Shown here: positions 45,921 to 54,359 of the stretch, one piece after another
Numbering within the stretch: the stretch's first letter is position 1
How the letters are laid out: every line of letters starts with the position of its first letter
Source: JANQPX01 sp050633905
GTDB lineage: Bacteria > Pseudomonadota > Alphaproteobacteria > Geminicoccales > Geminicoccaceae
Assembly (NCBI GenBank): GCA_050633905.1
Contig: JBOEHJ010000020.1
Span: 69,548 to 133,547, forward strand
Direction of reading: 5' to 3'
Length of the DNA: 64,000 nt
Program-made: the position numbers and the translations under genes
Notes under the pieces: model-generated
What the model was told of the DNA's origin: nothing
The model's database searches: none
What the model saw: the letters and a program-made list of their open reading frames with translations, nothing else

Positions 45921-46365
45921 GTTTCGAACTGTCGTCTCCGCATGTGCACCTTCGAGCGAACCATACCGGCACGGATTGAGAAACGCTACGCAAGGTTTTT
46001 GCAAGAGCGAAGTGGTCGCGCCCTGCGTGGGTCTAAAGCACGCTTTGGCGCCGACTACGTGGCGCGTCGATGCACCCGGACAATAGATCTTATGCCATTA
46101 TGATCGCCGTTTTCGCCAGCATTGCTGATGATCGGTTTTTTCTATGACTGACCTCGGTGAAAATCGATCAAAAAAACACGTATAGTAATGTGTAGTTAGT
46201 CGAACAAAACTTCAGCAGTTTTTTTATGTAGCGCTAATATTCGATTAACCAATTCGTTCGTAACTGTAACGAATTAACGTAAAAGAAAGATCGGACAATA
46301 AAAGAGCGTCGCGAAAAAGCCGATCTTCGCATAAAAACCTGTAACCAAACAGATGGACGTTAACA
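45921..46365. other. A+T-rich divergent region pccA / methyltransferase
   Basis: No gene. A+T content rises strongly between 46090 and 46350, as expected for promoters. It contains one clear inverted repeat (46251-46275). Confidence 0.4.
46251..46275. promoter_or_regulatory. Inverted repeat upstream of the methyltransferase
   Basis: AATTCGTT (46251-46258) and AACGAATT (46268-46275) are exact inverted arms with nine bases between, about 90 bases before the ATG at 46366. Operator candidate. Confidence 0.4.
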
Positions 46366-47391
46366 ATGTCAGCAATGAGTGATGAAGCGATCGTAGCGCT
46401 CTACTCCTCCATCGTCTCGTCAGAGACCATGGATCACTGTGATCGAAGCGATGGTTGGTTTAAACGCTATAATGGCGATCTTGCCGATCCTGTAATGGGA
46501 CAGCGCTATGTCAGCTCGGTGCGCAACAAACTTGGCGATTTTGGCAAAAACCTCAGTCAAAAAACCGTCCTCGATATCGGTTGCGGCTTCGGTTTAACCT
46601 GCACCACCATCGCCGCCATGGGCGCCAAGGAAGTCCATGGCATCGACAATTTCGAGCCGATGGTCGAGACATTCCAGGCCTATGCTGCCACCCTGCCCTT
46701 CGGCGACCGCCTGCATCCGGCGAAGAGTCCAGCGGACAAGCTTCCCTATGCGGATAACAGTTTCGACATCGTGCTCACGGTTGAAGCGCTCTCCCATATC
46801 GCCAATACCGAGGGCTATATGATCGAAGCCCATCGTGTCCTGAAACCGGGCGGGGTTCTGCTGATCGCCGATGACAACAACGCCGCCAATCCCAAGATCG
46901 TACAACGCAACAAGGAAATTTGGGAGCGCTTCGAGAATGGCCCGCCGACCGACGACATCTACGGCCATTCCGTGCGGATGCCATACTTGCAGAGCCGGCA
47001 AAGTATTCTGCGCGAGGGCTTTCCAGCACTCAGCGATGAGGAGGTCGAAAAGCTGAGCCGCAATACCGCCTATATGAACAAGGCGGAGATCTTGCATGTC
47101 GCGGAGCGCTATTTGGATGATCAGGAAATGCCAAATAGCTACTACGACGGCGAGCGTTCCCCAATCCAACCCGAGACCGGCCACACGATGGAAGCGCTAC
47201 TCGACCCCTATGATCTCAAGGACAACCTCAATCGCATGGGCTTTCAAGCAGAGGTCACGCCTTATCTGTTTGGCGAAAGTCGGGGCGGCATCACCTATCA
47301 AGCCAATAGGATGATCTGCGACCTTGTCGGCGATTCACTGCTGTTCCGCTATTGTGAGGGGCTTCGAGTAACGGCTGTTAAGAACTCGTGA
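46366..47391 (+). CDS. SAM-dependent methyltransferase (class I), substrate unknown
   Basis: A 341-residue cytosolic methyltransferase. Motif I is VLDIGCGFGLTCTTIAAMGAKEVHGID with the acidic ribose-binding Asp. The post-motifs are DKLPYADNSFDIVLTVEALSHIANTEGYMIEAHRVLKPGGVLLIADDN. A helical C-terminal extension of about 150 residues (LSDEEVEKLSRNTAYMNKAEILHVAERYLDDQ) is longer than in simple methyltransferases and presumably contacts the substrate. No close family recognised; lipids, quinones or glycans are all possible. It has its own strong terminator and an operator-like inverted repeat upstream. Confidence 0.85.
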   Translation: MSAMSDEAIVALYSSIVSSETMDHCDRSDGWFKRYNGDLADPVMGQRYVSSVRNKLGDFGKNLSQKTVLDIGCGFGLTCTTIAAMGAKEVHGIDNFEPMVETFQAYAATLPFGDRLHPAKSPADKLPYADNSFDIVLTVEALSHIANTEGYMIEAHRVLKPGGVLLIADDNNAANPKIVQRNKEIWERFENGPPTDDIYGHSVRMPYLQSRQSILREGFPALSDEEVEKLSRNTAYMNKAEILHVAERYLDDQEMPNSYYDGERSPIQPETGHTMEALLDPYDLKDNLNRMGFQAEVTPYLFGESRGGITYQANRMICDLVGDSLLFRYCEGLRVTAVKNS

Positions 47392-47811
47392 AGGATTGAA
47401 GCCATCTCCAAGCTAGCAATGGTGATGCCGAAGCCACCGAGGTGATCACCGAGACCGACGGCTCATGCAGTTGAGCCAAAAGAACCGGCGAGCAAGGTGA
47501 AGAAGCTCGCCGGTTTTTTTTACGGTTGAGCCATGCCGCTTCGCCAGGCCACGGTGGCCCGAGCCGCAAACGTCTCCACGATTGTTGTCTTTTGGGCGTT
47601 AAACATTCGTTCACACCTGTCGTTTAGTCTGTTGCTCGAGCATTTCCGGACCAAGTTTATGCGCCACCAGCCCTCCCCGCTCTATGGCCTTACGTTGAAT
47701 GACACAAGATCCATCGGCCTGCGGAAAAATTGGAAAGCGTAACATCAACCTGATCACGCTGTGCTTCAGGTCCGATCGCCCTGCTATGCGATCAAAGGCG
47801 AGCTATTCATT
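47392..47811. other. Intergenic region methyltransferase / response regulator
   Basis: 420 bases. It holds the terminator at 47483-47521. After it, a 69-codon open frame (47533-47742) has no ribosome site and an unconvincing composition and is not called. Confidence 0.4.
47483..47521 (+). terminator. Rho-independent terminator of the methyltransferase gene
   Basis: AACCGGCGAGC (47483-47493) and GCTCGCCGGTT (47505-47515) form an 11-base stem with an 11-base loop, ending in a run of eight T residues (47514-47521). Confidence 0.9.
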
Positions 47812-48174
47812 TTGAAAATCGTGGTTGTCGAAGATGAGCCCGTTCTAAGAGAGCTGATTGCCGATGAGCTGGCATGCGCGGGCCATGACGTCGTTGAGGC
47901 GGGAGACGGTGTCGCCGGGCTGGAAGCGATCGAGGCTGCAAACCCGGATGTGATCATCTCGGATATCGGCATGCCAAAGATGGACGGCTATCAACTCCGC
48001 CAGTGTCTTAAAGATGATCCCCGCTACAACAACACGCCCTTCTTGTTTCTCTCCGCCTTGGCCTTTCAACAAGCACTCGATAAAGGGATCAGCATTGGCG
48101 CCGACGAATATCTAACCAAACCGGTCGACTTCGACACATTGCTATCGCGGGTCAGCGACTGCGGCAGCCAATGA
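47812..48174 (+). CDS. Single-domain response regulator (receiver only)
   Basis: A 120-residue CheY-like receiver. The acidic pair is in IVVVEDEP, the phosphoacceptor Asp in DVIISDIGMPKMDGYQ, the Thr/Ser switch in FLFLSAL and the conserved Lys in LTKPVD. TTG 47812 gives a canonical receiver length; an earlier in-frame GTG at 47761 adds seventeen non-conserved residues. There is no output domain, so it works through protein contacts or a phosphorelay. The orphan histidine kinase at 581 is one possible partner in this window (inference). Convergent with pccB, 65 bases apart. Confidence 0.85.
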   Translation: MKIVVVEDEPVLRELIADELACAGHDVVEAGDGVAGLEAIEAANPDVIISDIGMPKMDGYQLRQCLKDDPRYNNTPFLFLSALAFQQALDKGISIGADEYLTKPVDFDTLLSRVSDCGSQ

Positions 48175-48239
48175 CTGAAACGTCCCGTCATCAGCCGTGA
48201 CCGGGACACCCGGGATCGCGATCGGGCCCGGGGATGGGT

Positions 48240-49772
48240 TCAGAGCGGGATATTGCCGTGCTTTTTCCAGGGATTTTCTAGCTTCTTGTTCCTAAGCCGG
48301 CGGAGAGCCATGCAGATCCTTGGCCTGGTTTCATCGGGCATGATGACATCATCGACGAAGCCCCGGCCGGCGGCGACGAAGGGATTGGCGAAACGCGCCT
48401 GGTATTCCTCAGTTCTCGCCTGAATTTTTTCAGGATCCCCCATATCGGCGCGAAAAATGATTTCGACAGCACCCTTGGAGCCCATCACCGCGATCTCCGC
48501 TGTCGGCCAAGCGTAATTGACGTCGCCGCGCAAATGCTTGGAGCTCATCACGTCATAGGCGCCACCATAAGCTTTCCTGGTGATTAGGGTAACCTTGGGG
48601 ACGGTGGCCTCGGCGAAAGCGTAGAGCAACTTGGCACCATGCTTGATGATACCGCTATATTCCTGGGCCGTGCCCGGCAGAAATCCCGGCACGTCGACAA
48701 GGGTCAAAAGCGGGATGTTGAAGCAGTCGCAAAAACGAACGAAGCGGGCAGCTTTCCGGGAACTGTCGATATCGAGGCAGCCAGCCAGCACCATCGGCTG
48801 GTTGGCGACAATCCCAACCGTGGTCCCTTCCATGCGTGCAAAGCCCGTGATGATATTCTTCGCGTAATCCGGTGCAATCTCGAAAAAATCTCCCTCATCC
48901 ACGATTTTCCGGATCAGCTCCTTCATATCATAGGGCTTGTTCGGGTTCGGCGGCACCAAGGAGTTCAATGATCTTTCCCGGCGCTCGGCCACGTCGGTCG
49001 TGGGGCGGGTTGGAGGTTGTTCGCGGTTACTGGCGGGGAGAAAATCGATGAAACGCCTGACCTGATGCATCGCCTGAATGTCATTGTCGAAGGCAAGATC
49101 GGCTACACCGGATTTTTGGGTATGGGTAGAGGCGCCACCAAGTTCTTCCTGGGTGACTGTCTCCTGGGTCACGGTTTTGACCACATCCGGGCCGGTGACG
49201 AACATGTAGGAGCTGTCACGGACCATGAAGATGTAGTCGGTCATCGCCGGAGAATAGACGGCCCCGCCGGCGCAAGGTCCGGTGATCACGCTGATCTGGG
49301 GAACGACGCCCGAGGCCATGACATTGCGCTGGAACACATCAGCATAGCCTGCAAGGCTCGCAACCCCTTCTTGAATACGAGCACCGCCCGAATCATTGAG
49401 GCCGATGACCGGCGCACCAACCTGAAGTGCTTGATCCATAATCTTGCAGATCTTTTCTGCATGAGCCTCGGAGAGCGAGCCGCCAAATACGGTGAAGTCC
49501 TGGCTAAAAACATAGACTAGCCGACCATTCACGGTGCCGGCCCCGGTGACGACACCATCACCAGGGATACGCTGGTCTTCCATGCCAAAATCGCTGCAGC
49601 GATGCTCGACGAACATGTCGATTTCTTCGAAAGAACCGGGATCCACCAGGAGGTCGATCCGCTCCCTCGCCGAGAGCTTGCCACGAGCATGCTGGGCGGC
49701 AATACGTCGTTCGCCTCCTCCTATCCGGGCCGCATCCCGTCTGGCGTCCAGCTCGTCGAGAATATCCTGCAA
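48240..49772 (-). CDS. pccB: Propionyl-CoA carboxylase beta (carboxyltransferase) subunit
   Basis: A 510-residue carboxyltransferase acting with PccA. Landmarks: KLSARERIDLLVDPGSFEEIDMFVEHRC at the N-terminus, GAPVIGLNDSGGARIQEGVASLAGYADVFQRNV, GPCAGGAVYSPAMTDYIFMVRDSSYMFVTGPDVVKTVT, the acyl-CoA pocket DVPGFLPGTAQEYSGIIKHGAKLLYAFAEATVPKVTLITRKAYGGAYDVMSSKHLRGD, and GFVDDVIMPDETRPRI at the end. Length matches PccB rather than AccD. It ends convergent to the response regulator. Confidence 0.95.
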   Translation of the reverse strand: MQDILDELDARRDAARIGGGERRIAAQHARGKLSARERIDLLVDPGSFEEIDMFVEHRCSDFGMEDQRIPGDGVVTGAGTVNGRLVYVFSQDFTVFGGSLSEAHAEKICKIMDQALQVGAPVIGLNDSGGARIQEGVASLAGYADVFQRNVMASGVVPQISVITGPCAGGAVYSPAMTDYIFMVRDSSYMFVTGPDVVKTVTQETVTQEELGGASTHTQKSGVADLAFDNDIQAMHQVRRFIDFLPASNREQPPTRPTTDVAERRERSLNSLVPPNPNKPYDMKELIRKIVDEGDFFEIAPDYAKNIITGFARMEGTTVGIVANQPMVLAGCLDIDSSRKAARFVRFCDCFNIPLLTLVDVPGFLPGTAQEYSGIIKHGAKLLYAFAEATVPKVTLITRKAYGGAYDVMSSKHLRGDVNYAWPTAEIAVMGSKGAVEIIFRADMGDPEKIQARTEEYQARFANPFVAAGRGFVDDVIMPDETRPRICMALRRLRNKKLENPWKKHGNIPL

Positions 49773-50192
49773 TGCATCACTCCCAAAGGCCGGCCATCGT
49801 TCTGCCGGTCAACAACGGAAAAGCATTTTTCGACCGAACCAAGTCATCACCAGCCCTCTCCCGGGCCCAAGCACTTGATGGATCACACCATATCGGGCGG
49901 TTGTGCCGGAAAGAGCTGGTTCCGTATGGTCAGAAGAAGCTTCAGCAAACATAAGAAGCTGCATAGCACTGGTCTCAGGCAACAGCAAACCGGCTGCGCC
50001 GCTTTGTCATAGGGTCAGCTCAAAGGATACAGCAAGGGAGACGGCTGGCGCTGGGTCAACGTCGTCCTAAACGCAGACGTGTAGTGTTCGATGCGCATGA
50101 TGCCCGAAACCTGCCAAGAATAGCCGGCAAATCCCCGGTTCTCTTGGCGCGTTCATCGATTGCAGTGGAAATCGAACGACGTAGTCACAAAA
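49773..50192. other. Intergenic region pccB / BMP-family gene
   Basis: 420 bases without a gene. A family-2 repeat lies at 49850-49928; nothing else recognised. Confidence 0.4.
49850..49928 (+). repeat. Dispersed repeat family 2, copy b
   Basis: CCAGCCCTCTCCCGGG, then ATCACACCATATCGGGCGGTT, then GAGCTGGTTCCGTATGG. It matches the 38853 element in block order and approximate spacing. Confidence 0.45.
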
Positions 50193-51674
50193 CTAGTTGG
50201 CATCATCCGAGACGCTCGAGCCTGCCGGTGCCAGACCGCCTTCGACGCCGAGGACATAGTAATCCATGGTCAGGAGGTCGGCATCGGAAAGAATGGTGCC
50301 TGACGGTACCTTAATCTCGCCATCGACCCCACTGATCGGCCCCTGGAAAATTCGAAGCTCGCGACTGGCGATCGCAGCCTGCCGCTGCTCAACCAGCTCC
50401 TTGATCTCCTGCGGCACCTTGTCCGAGATCGGTGCAAGGCCAACCACGCCTTTATCCAACCCCCACCAGAGCTGTTCGGGATCCCAAACACCCTCCCGCA
50501 TCTCGAAGGCGATTTGCTTATAGACCACACTCCAGTCCCAAACGGCAGAGGTCAGCGTTGCCTCGGGGCCAAACGAGCTCATATCGCTATGAAAGCCGAT
50601 CGCATATTTGCCCCGCTGTGCCGCCGCTTGAATGGCGGCGGGCGAGTTTTGATGGATCGCAATGACGTCGGCTTCCTGATCCATTAGCACCTCGGCTTTG
50701 GCGCGCTCAATACCAGGACCATACCAAGTCTTGGTCCAGTCAATCTTGACCTTGACGTCGGGATTGACGCTTTGCGCGCCGAGCGTAAAGGCATTGATGC
50801 CGCGGATGACTTGCGGAATTGGGAAGGCGGCGACGAAGCCGATGACATCGCTTTCGGTCATCGCGCCCGCAACCATGCCCGAGAGATAGCGTGCCTCGTA
50901 AATGCGGCCGAAATAGGTCCCTGCATTGGGCTGAGTCTTATAGCCAGAACTATGCATGAAAATCACATCTGGATGCCGTTTGGCCGCTTCCATCATGGGA
51001 TCCATATAGCCAAAGCTGGTGCCGAAGATCAGGTTGTTACCTTCGTTGACCAAGTCGTCGATGGCGGCTGTGATCAATGCTGGGTCTTCAGGAACGGATT
51101 CGATAAAACTGGTGTTACGAACGAAAGACAGTTCCTCCATCGCCTGCCTGCCGGCATCGTGGGAGAAAGCCCATCCGGCATCACCAATCGGTGCCGGGTA
51201 AACGAAGCCAACACGCAGCTCGTCGACCGGCTCACTGGCGAAGGCCAACAAATCCGTAGTCGGACCGCCCACCTTTGGACCGAGATTGGCTAAAAACGCC
51301 GCCGCATCCTCAACGGTCACCAAGGCGTCCCTAACAGGCCTTAGATGACGCGACGAAACCCAGCCCTCAAGGCCATCAGCGCGAATGACATTGACCCACT
51401 CGATGCTTTCTTCGGGATTGAAGGTTCTGCCGATCTCAAGGAGAAAATCGCCTTCTTGAACCACGGAAAGGGGCGATGAGGCCAACGACGGATCGGAGCG
51501 AAAGTTGAGCGCTCGTACGTTAACCTTAAAGGTTTCGTCGAGACTGGATCGCTCCACATTTTTGAAGTCGATATAGCTGCCATCTTGCGCCAAAGAGACC
51601 GGCGAAGAAAGTACGAGGAATCCCGTCACAAGGGCGGCCATCATGGACTGCCATCCACCATGCACCAACGTCAT
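50193..51674 (-). CDS. Exported SH3-domain / BMP-family binding protein fusion
   Basis: A 493-residue exported protein. ATG 51674 has GGAGG nine bases upstream; the longer frame at 51713 does not. After a signal peptide (MMAALVTGFLVLSSPVSLAQ) comes a bacterial SH3 domain, about 50-115 (FKVNVRALNFRSDPS, VVQEGDFLLEIGRTF, EWVNVIRADGLEGWVSSRHL). A basic membrane lipoprotein (BMP/Med, PnrA-like) binding domain follows from about 152, with VDELRVGFVYPAPIGDAGWAFSHDAGRQAMEE, NLIFGTSFGYMDPMMEAAKRHPDVIFMHSSGYKT and AGTYFGRIYEARYLSGMVAGAMTESDVIGFVAAF. BMP proteins bind nucleosides or purines and deliver them to ABC permeases, none of which is here. The SH3 module suggests attachment to the cell wall. 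No lipobox cysteine is seen. Confidence 0.85.
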   Translation of the reverse strand: MTLVHGGWQSMMAALVTGFLVLSSPVSLAQDGSYIDFKNVERSSLDETFKVNVRALNFRSDPSLASSPLSVVQEGDFLLEIGRTFNPEESIEWVNVIRADGLEGWVSSRHLRPVRDALVTVEDAAAFLANLGPKVGGPTTDLLAFASEPVDELRVGFVYPAPIGDAGWAFSHDAGRQAMEELSFVRNTSFIESVPEDPALITAAIDDLVNEGNNLIFGTSFGYMDPMMEAAKRHPDVIFMHSSGYKTQPNAGTYFGRIYEARYLSGMVAGAMTESDVIGFVAAFPIPQVIRGINAFTLGAQSVNPDVKVKIDWTKTWYGPGIERAKAEVLMDQEADVIAIHQNSPAAIQAAAQRGKYAIGFHSDMSSFGPEATLTSAVWDWSVVYKQIAFEMREGVWDPEQLWWGLDKGVVGLAPISDKVPQEIKELVEQRQAAIASRELRIFQGPISGVDGEIKVPSGTILSDADLLTMDYYVLGVEGGLAPAGSSVSDDAN

Positions 51675-52107
51675 ACCGTCGATCCTCCATGCATCATTTG
51701 GCTCAACCTCCACCTGGTTATGGCGCTCAAGAGCCTTGCATTTCGCGGGTTAACACCCATCATCATCGCCAGGGCATAACGCTCTCATGCCTCGAGCAAC
51801 GACGTCCTTCCACATGGTGCCATCAAAGCGCTTTGATGGCGCCATGATGATGCAGTTGGACAAGCGAGGTAGTAACGGGTTTTCCTGTTGACTTCCAGCG
51901 ATTTGCTTAAATAAGTTTAAGAAACGATATGTTTATACAACGATCGGATGTGCTTTGGGATAAAAGATCAATTCGTTGTTGAATGCCTTTTTGACAACCA
52001 GCTGATCGACGTAATCCTCAGTTCCCCTAATGCAGACACACCAAACACTTGGTTCATGCCACTTTAAAGAGTAAAAGGGTAACGCTAGAATAAACTGAGG
52101 AAGCTTT
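51675..52107. other. Divergent intergenic region with long palindrome
   Basis: 433 bases, no gene. It contains the 34-base palindrome at 51813-51846; the rest is A+T rich toward the Calx-beta gene. Confidence 0.4.
51813..51846. promoter_or_regulatory. Long near-perfect palindrome
   Basis: Arms CATGGTGCCATCAAAGC (51813-51829) and GCTTTGATGGCGCCATG (51830-51846) match at 16 of 17 positions with no spacer; the inner 22 bases (51819-51840) are perfect. It is 140 bases upstream of the BMP gene and 262 before the Calx-beta gene. There is no T-run, so it is a DNA site or cruciform rather than a terminator. Confidence 0.55.
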
Positions 52108-53094
52108 ATGGGTGACGTAATCGGTCGACATCGAGAAGATTGCGAGCTCAACTTTTGCTGGTTGGACTTTCAAAAATCGACTGTCATTGTCTTGGCATTG
52201 CTACTCCGGGCCATTTTTTTGCTATCGATTTATGTCGTCAGCCCTGCGCTGGCTGCATCACAGACGGTCACCGAGTTCGTTGTATCCGGCGGCCCGATCA
52301 TCGAACTCCAGGGCGGACAGCGCATTGAAGGCCATATCGTCAGTCTGGATCAGACCAATGTGATCGTTCTGGAGGCGAACGGGACTGAGCAGACGATGCC
52401 GCGCGCCACTGTCGATACAGTGCTTTTCAAGACCATCAACGGCGTTGAGATCAGCGGTGGTTTGGTTGGATGGAAACCCGGTATCTACGAATTGACGACG
52501 GACGAGGCCGTCATCACCGTTTACAGTGCGGCACCGCGTCGACCTGCTGGGAATGATGCAGAGAAGGTCGTCACCGCCACTATCGACCAGGACCAAGCTT
52601 CGGACGAAGCCTTGACGCCGACCAAAGCGAGCCTCGGTGACCAACAGGACAACAAAGCATCAACCAACGGCCATGCCAGCGAGGATGATGTTGATCCGGA
52701 CCTGAACGCGCAAGGCGGACCGCCTATTGAGCTCGGCGATCAAGTGGCGGCGATCACCCCCCCCGATCTGGAGATCAATGTCTCCACAGACAACGGACAG
52801 GAAAATGGTGCGGCCATCGCCTTCGAATTCGAGCTTTCCAGGCCTTCCGACAAGTCGGTGGTGCTGATCTATGCCACCATTGATGGAACGGCGGTTAACG
52901 GTGAGGACTACGAGCCCGCGCGCGGTGTTTTGGTCATCAAGGCAGGCGAAACCAAAGCGCGGATCGAAACGCTAGTAATCGACGACGACCTCAGCGAAGA
53001 TCAAGAAGATCTTCAGCTTTTCCTGACCGTTGATCCTAATGTCGCCTTGGTTAAGACACGACAAATTGTGGCCAGGATAGACGACGACGATTAG
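52108..53094 (+). CDS. Exported protein with C-terminal Calx-beta domain
   Basis: A 328-residue protein, ATG 52108 with GGAAG upstream. A hydrophobic segment (about 27-47, ending ALAASQTVTEF) is an internal signal or anchor. The next region (about 55-145) contains IIELQGGQRIEGHIVSLDQTNVIVLEANGTEQTMPRA, a strand-rich module I cannot name with certainty. An acidic, Gln/Asp-rich linker follows (about 150-225). The C-terminus is a single Calx-beta motif: IYATIDGTAVNGEDYEPARGVLVIKAGETKARI and VIDDDLSEDQEDLQLFL, ending ARIDDDD. Calx-beta units bind calcium and mediate adhesion or sensing; acidic residues are conserved here. Role unknown. Divergent from the BMP gene. Confidence 0.75.
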   Translation: MGDVIGRHREDCELNFCWLDFQKSTVIVLALLLRAIFLLSIYVVSPALAASQTVTEFVVSGGPIIELQGGQRIEGHIVSLDQTNVIVLEANGTEQTMPRATVDTVLFKTINGVEISGGLVGWKPGIYELTTDEAVITVYSAAPRRPAGNDAEKVVTATIDQDQASDEALTPTKASLGDQQDNKASTNGHASEDDVDPDLNAQGGPPIELGDQVAAITPPDLEINVSTDNGQENGAAIAFEFELSRPSDKSVVLIYATIDGTAVNGEDYEPARGVLVIKAGETKARIETLVIDDDLSEDQEDLQLFLTVDPNVALVKTRQIVARIDDDD

Positions 53095-53345
53095 ATGTGA
53101 CGGCAACGATAGCCATCGAAAAGTGGATCGTCCTGACTGTGCCTGCACTTCCAACGGCGCGTCTTGCGCAATCGGTCACAGCTCAACGAATGCCTGTTAG
53201 CCGATCCCGGGCGTTGTTGCGATAGGTGGAACCAACCCGGTCATCCACCAACTTTCCAGCCAGCCAAGCCAAAGGTGGCCGAGCATAAGCTTGCAGCACC
53301 TAGGATCCGTATTATAACGGTCTTTTCAAACTGGAATACTTATCC

Positions 53346-53774
53346 ATGACCACACTCGTCATCGCCTCGGATCATGCCGGCTTTGAGCTTAAAGCCGTGA
53401 TCAAGCTCGGTTTGGAAAAAAATGGGCATAAGGCCATTGATCTAGGTCCGAATGAGGCGAGCTCGGTGGATTATCCCGACATGGCCGACAAGCTCGCCGG
53501 CGCCTTGCTCGATGGGTTGGCCGATAAAGGCGTGCTGATCTGCGGCACCGGCATTGGGATCGGGATCGCCGCCAACCGGCACCGTCATGTGAGAGCGGCC
53601 CTTTGCCATGATGTCACCACGGCAAGGCTGGCGCGCGAGCATAATGATGCCAATGTACTCTGCCTCGGTGCGCGGGTGATCGGTGCAGAAGTCGCCCTGG
53701 ACAGCGTGGAAGCCTTCCTTGGCACCCCGTTCGAGGGCGGGCGTCACCAGCGGCGGGTCGACAAACTGGGATAG
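53346..53774 (+). CDS. rpiB: Ribose-5-phosphate isomerase B
   Basis: A 142-residue RpiB/LacAB family sugar-phosphate isomerase interconverting ribose-5-phosphate and ribulose-5-phosphate. Signatures: VIASDHAGFELK, SVDYPDMADKLAGALLDGLADKGVLICGTGIGIGIAANR (active-site Cys), ALCHDVTTARLAREHNDANVLCLGARVIG, FEGGRHQRRVDKL. It begins the rpiB-to-thiL gene group. In many relatives glyA separates rpiB from nrdR; here nrdR follows after 108 bases. Confidence 0.95.
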   Translation: MTTLVIASDHAGFELKAVIKLGLEKNGHKAIDLGPNEASSVDYPDMADKLAGALLDGLADKGVLICGTGIGIGIAANRHRHVRAALCHDVTTARLAREHNDANVLCLGARVIGAEVALDSVEAFLGTPFEGGRHQRRVDKLG

Positions 53775-53805
53775 GATTGAAAAGAGATGAGGTCACTCAA
53801 GCAAA

Positions 53806-53830
53806 GGCGCCCCGTCTGTATGAGGGCGCC
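53806..53830 (+). promoter_or_regulatory. Stem-loop between rpiB and nrdR
   Basis: GGCGCCC (53806-53812) and GGGCGCC (53824-53830) pair around an 11-base loop, 50 bases before nrdR. There is no T-run; a processing or attenuation element is possible. Confidence 0.35.
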
Positions 53831-53882
53831 ATCCGGCACAGCACCTATTGGCCTGGTCCGGCGTTAAGACGGGGAGAGATCG

Positions 53883-54359
53883 ATGCATTGCCCATTTTGC
53901 GGCTCCGACGATAACCAGGTGAAGGATAGCCGTCCAGTCGAGGATGGCGGCGCTGTTCGTCGGCGACGCCAATGCAATGCCTGCGGTGCCCGCTTCACCA
54001 CCTTCGAGCGCATCCAGCTGCGCGAACTGGTGGTGGTAAAACGCGATGGTGAGAAGGCCCACTTCGATCGGGAGAAGCTCAAACGGTCGATCATGATCGC
54101 TATTCGCAAGCGCGGCGTCGATGAAGACCGGATCGAGCGCATCGTGAATGGCATCGTGCGCGAGCTCGAAATCTCCGGCGAAACTGAAATCGAAACCAGG
54201 CGCCTTGGCCGCCTTGCCATGGAGCGCCTGGCTGAGCTGGATGAGGTCGCCTATGTGCGCTTTGCCTCGGTCTACGAGGACTTTGCCGATGCGCGCGACT
54301 TCGAACAATTTATCGCGAGGCTCGCCGACCAGCGGGACAAGGATGCCGCCGCCGAGTGA
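53883..54359 (+). CDS. nrdR: Transcriptional repressor NrdR
   Basis: A 158-residue repressor of ribonucleotide reductase genes. The zinc ribbon has MHCPFCGSDDNQVKDSR and RRRQCNACGARFTTFER (Cys3, 6, 31, 34); the ATP-cone domain follows (VVVKRDGEKAHFDREKLKRSI, then RIVNGIVRELEISGETEI). ATG 53883 follows a purine-rich GGGGAGAG. It overlaps ribD by 17 bases, so the two are probably translated together. No NrdR box was seen by eye near its own start. Confidence 0.96.
   Translation: MHCPFCGSDDNQVKDSRPVEDGGAVRRRRQCNACGARFTTFERIQLRELVVVKRDGEKAHFDREKLKRSIMIAIRKRGVDEDRIERIVNGIVRELEISGETEIETRRLGRLAMERLAELDEVAYVRFASVYEDFADARDFEQFIARLADQRDKDAAAE

Noticed and set aside
47533..47742. A 69-codon frame between the terminator and the response regulator
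   Set aside because: No ribosome site, mixed composition, ends at no landmark; not supported as a gene.
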